A DNA stretch of 64,000 bases from Vibrio sp. 10N.261.45.E2 (lineage in GTDB: Bacteria; Pseudomonadota; Gammaproteobacteria; Enterobacterales; Vibrionaceae). Position 1 is the first letter of the stretch; the number at the start of each line of letters is the position of its first letter. Location: NCBI RefSeq assembly GCF_002875705.1, contig NZ_MCZZ01000093.1:1-64000 (forward strand), written 5' to 3'. Under the pieces are notes generated by a model that ran no database searches, was not told the DNA's origin, and saw nothing but the letters and a program-made list of their open reading frames with translations. The translations under genes were made by a program, and so were the position numbers. Below are positions 63,710 through 64,000 of the stretch, one piece after another.

Positions 63710-64000
63710 ATGTTGAATCGTATCTCTAGCTTCCACAATTATCAGTCAGTACAAAATGACTTGCGCCGCCAAGAGAACAAGGTGCATCACAACCAAGCGC
63801 AACTCGCTTCAGGTAAGAAGTTACAATCGCCAAGTGATGACCCATTGGCTACGCACTATTTGCAGAATATTGGTCAGCAGTCAGAACAGCTTAAACAGTA
63901 TGTAGATGCGATTACTCTTGTAAGAAACCGTCTTGAACATCATGAGGTGTTGGTTTCTAACACTGAAGGCTTTGCTGACGAAGCAAAACGAACCGTGATG
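63710..64000 (+). CDS. flgL: Flagellar hook-filament junction protein FlgL (partial, runs off the window)
   Basis: 97 residues visible, read directly. ATG 63710 follows AGGAAGG. The start MLNRISSFHNYQSVQNDLRR and the coiled-coil with QAQLASGKKLQSPSDDPLA are characteristic of FlgL. The C-terminus lies beyond position 64000. It follows flgK by 10 nt and is a FlgN client. Confidence 0.93.
   Translation, partial: MLNRISSFHNYQSVQNDLRRQENKVHHNQAQLASGKKLQSPSDDPLATHYLQNIGQQSEQLKQYVDAITLVRNRLEHHEVLVSNTEGFADEAKRTVM

Overview
The window looks like a chromosomal segment of a Vibrio, probably of the Splendidus clade. This is inferred from three things: the conserved gammaproteobacterial housekeeping order lolB-ispE-prs and hemA-prfA-prmC-sirB2-sirB1-kdsA, the Vibrio-type polar-flagellum block flgT/flgOP/flgNMA/cheVR/flgBCDEFGHIJKL, and the close match of nutA and the 883-residue chitobiase to Vibrio proteins as I remember them. 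No database search was possible. I see no transposase, integrase, phage gene or CRISPR array.

Layout. 1-620 is a metT-like tRNA operon (Met-Leu-Gln-Met, minus strand). 769-5215 holds ychF, pth, prs, ispE and lolB on the minus strand, and 5376-10915 holds the hemA-to-kdsA operon on the plus strand. 10961-18143 is a mixed region: nutA, ybaK, rluF with a long basic tail, smrA, a 46-residue DUF3149 gene, tRNA-Pro followed by decayed tRNA-Pro-like repeats, an unknown secreted protein and a TraB/GumN protein. 18549-22448 carries a GH20 chitobiase and a KdgM-like porin behind a good CRP-site candidate. 22651-25887 is a copper module: a DUF411 protein overlapping a three-HMA-domain CopA, behind a promoter with a 19-bp spacer of CueR type. 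gltX follows.

27710-46665 is the most distinctive region, an aryl polyene (APE) pigment cluster. The long minus-strand operon runs from the chain-length factor (43836) to a terminal ketosynthase and a small lipoprotein (27710). It encodes two ACPs, an AMP-ligase, an aromatic amino-acid lyase, two hotdog dehydratases, a ketoreductase, two ketosynthases plus a chain-length factor, a glycosyltransferase-acyltransferase fusion, a PlsC-like acyltransferase, a thioesterase, and LolA-like, DUF3261 and MMPL export components. A divergent plus-strand arm (43909-46665) encodes a lipoprotein, a methyltransferase and an FAD enzyme that carries the WxWxIP motif of flavin-dependent halogenases. Together these should make an aryl-capped, conjugated polyene carboxylate that is attached to a lipid and moved to the outer membrane. 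The lyase and the halogenase-like enzyme make the head-group chemistry the most open question.

47440-64000 is polar-flagellum and chemotaxis DNA. I could read sigma54-type promoters (GG-N10-GC) before flgT, flgO, flgB, flgF and flgK, and a sigma28-type promoter before flgM. flgL is cut by the window end.
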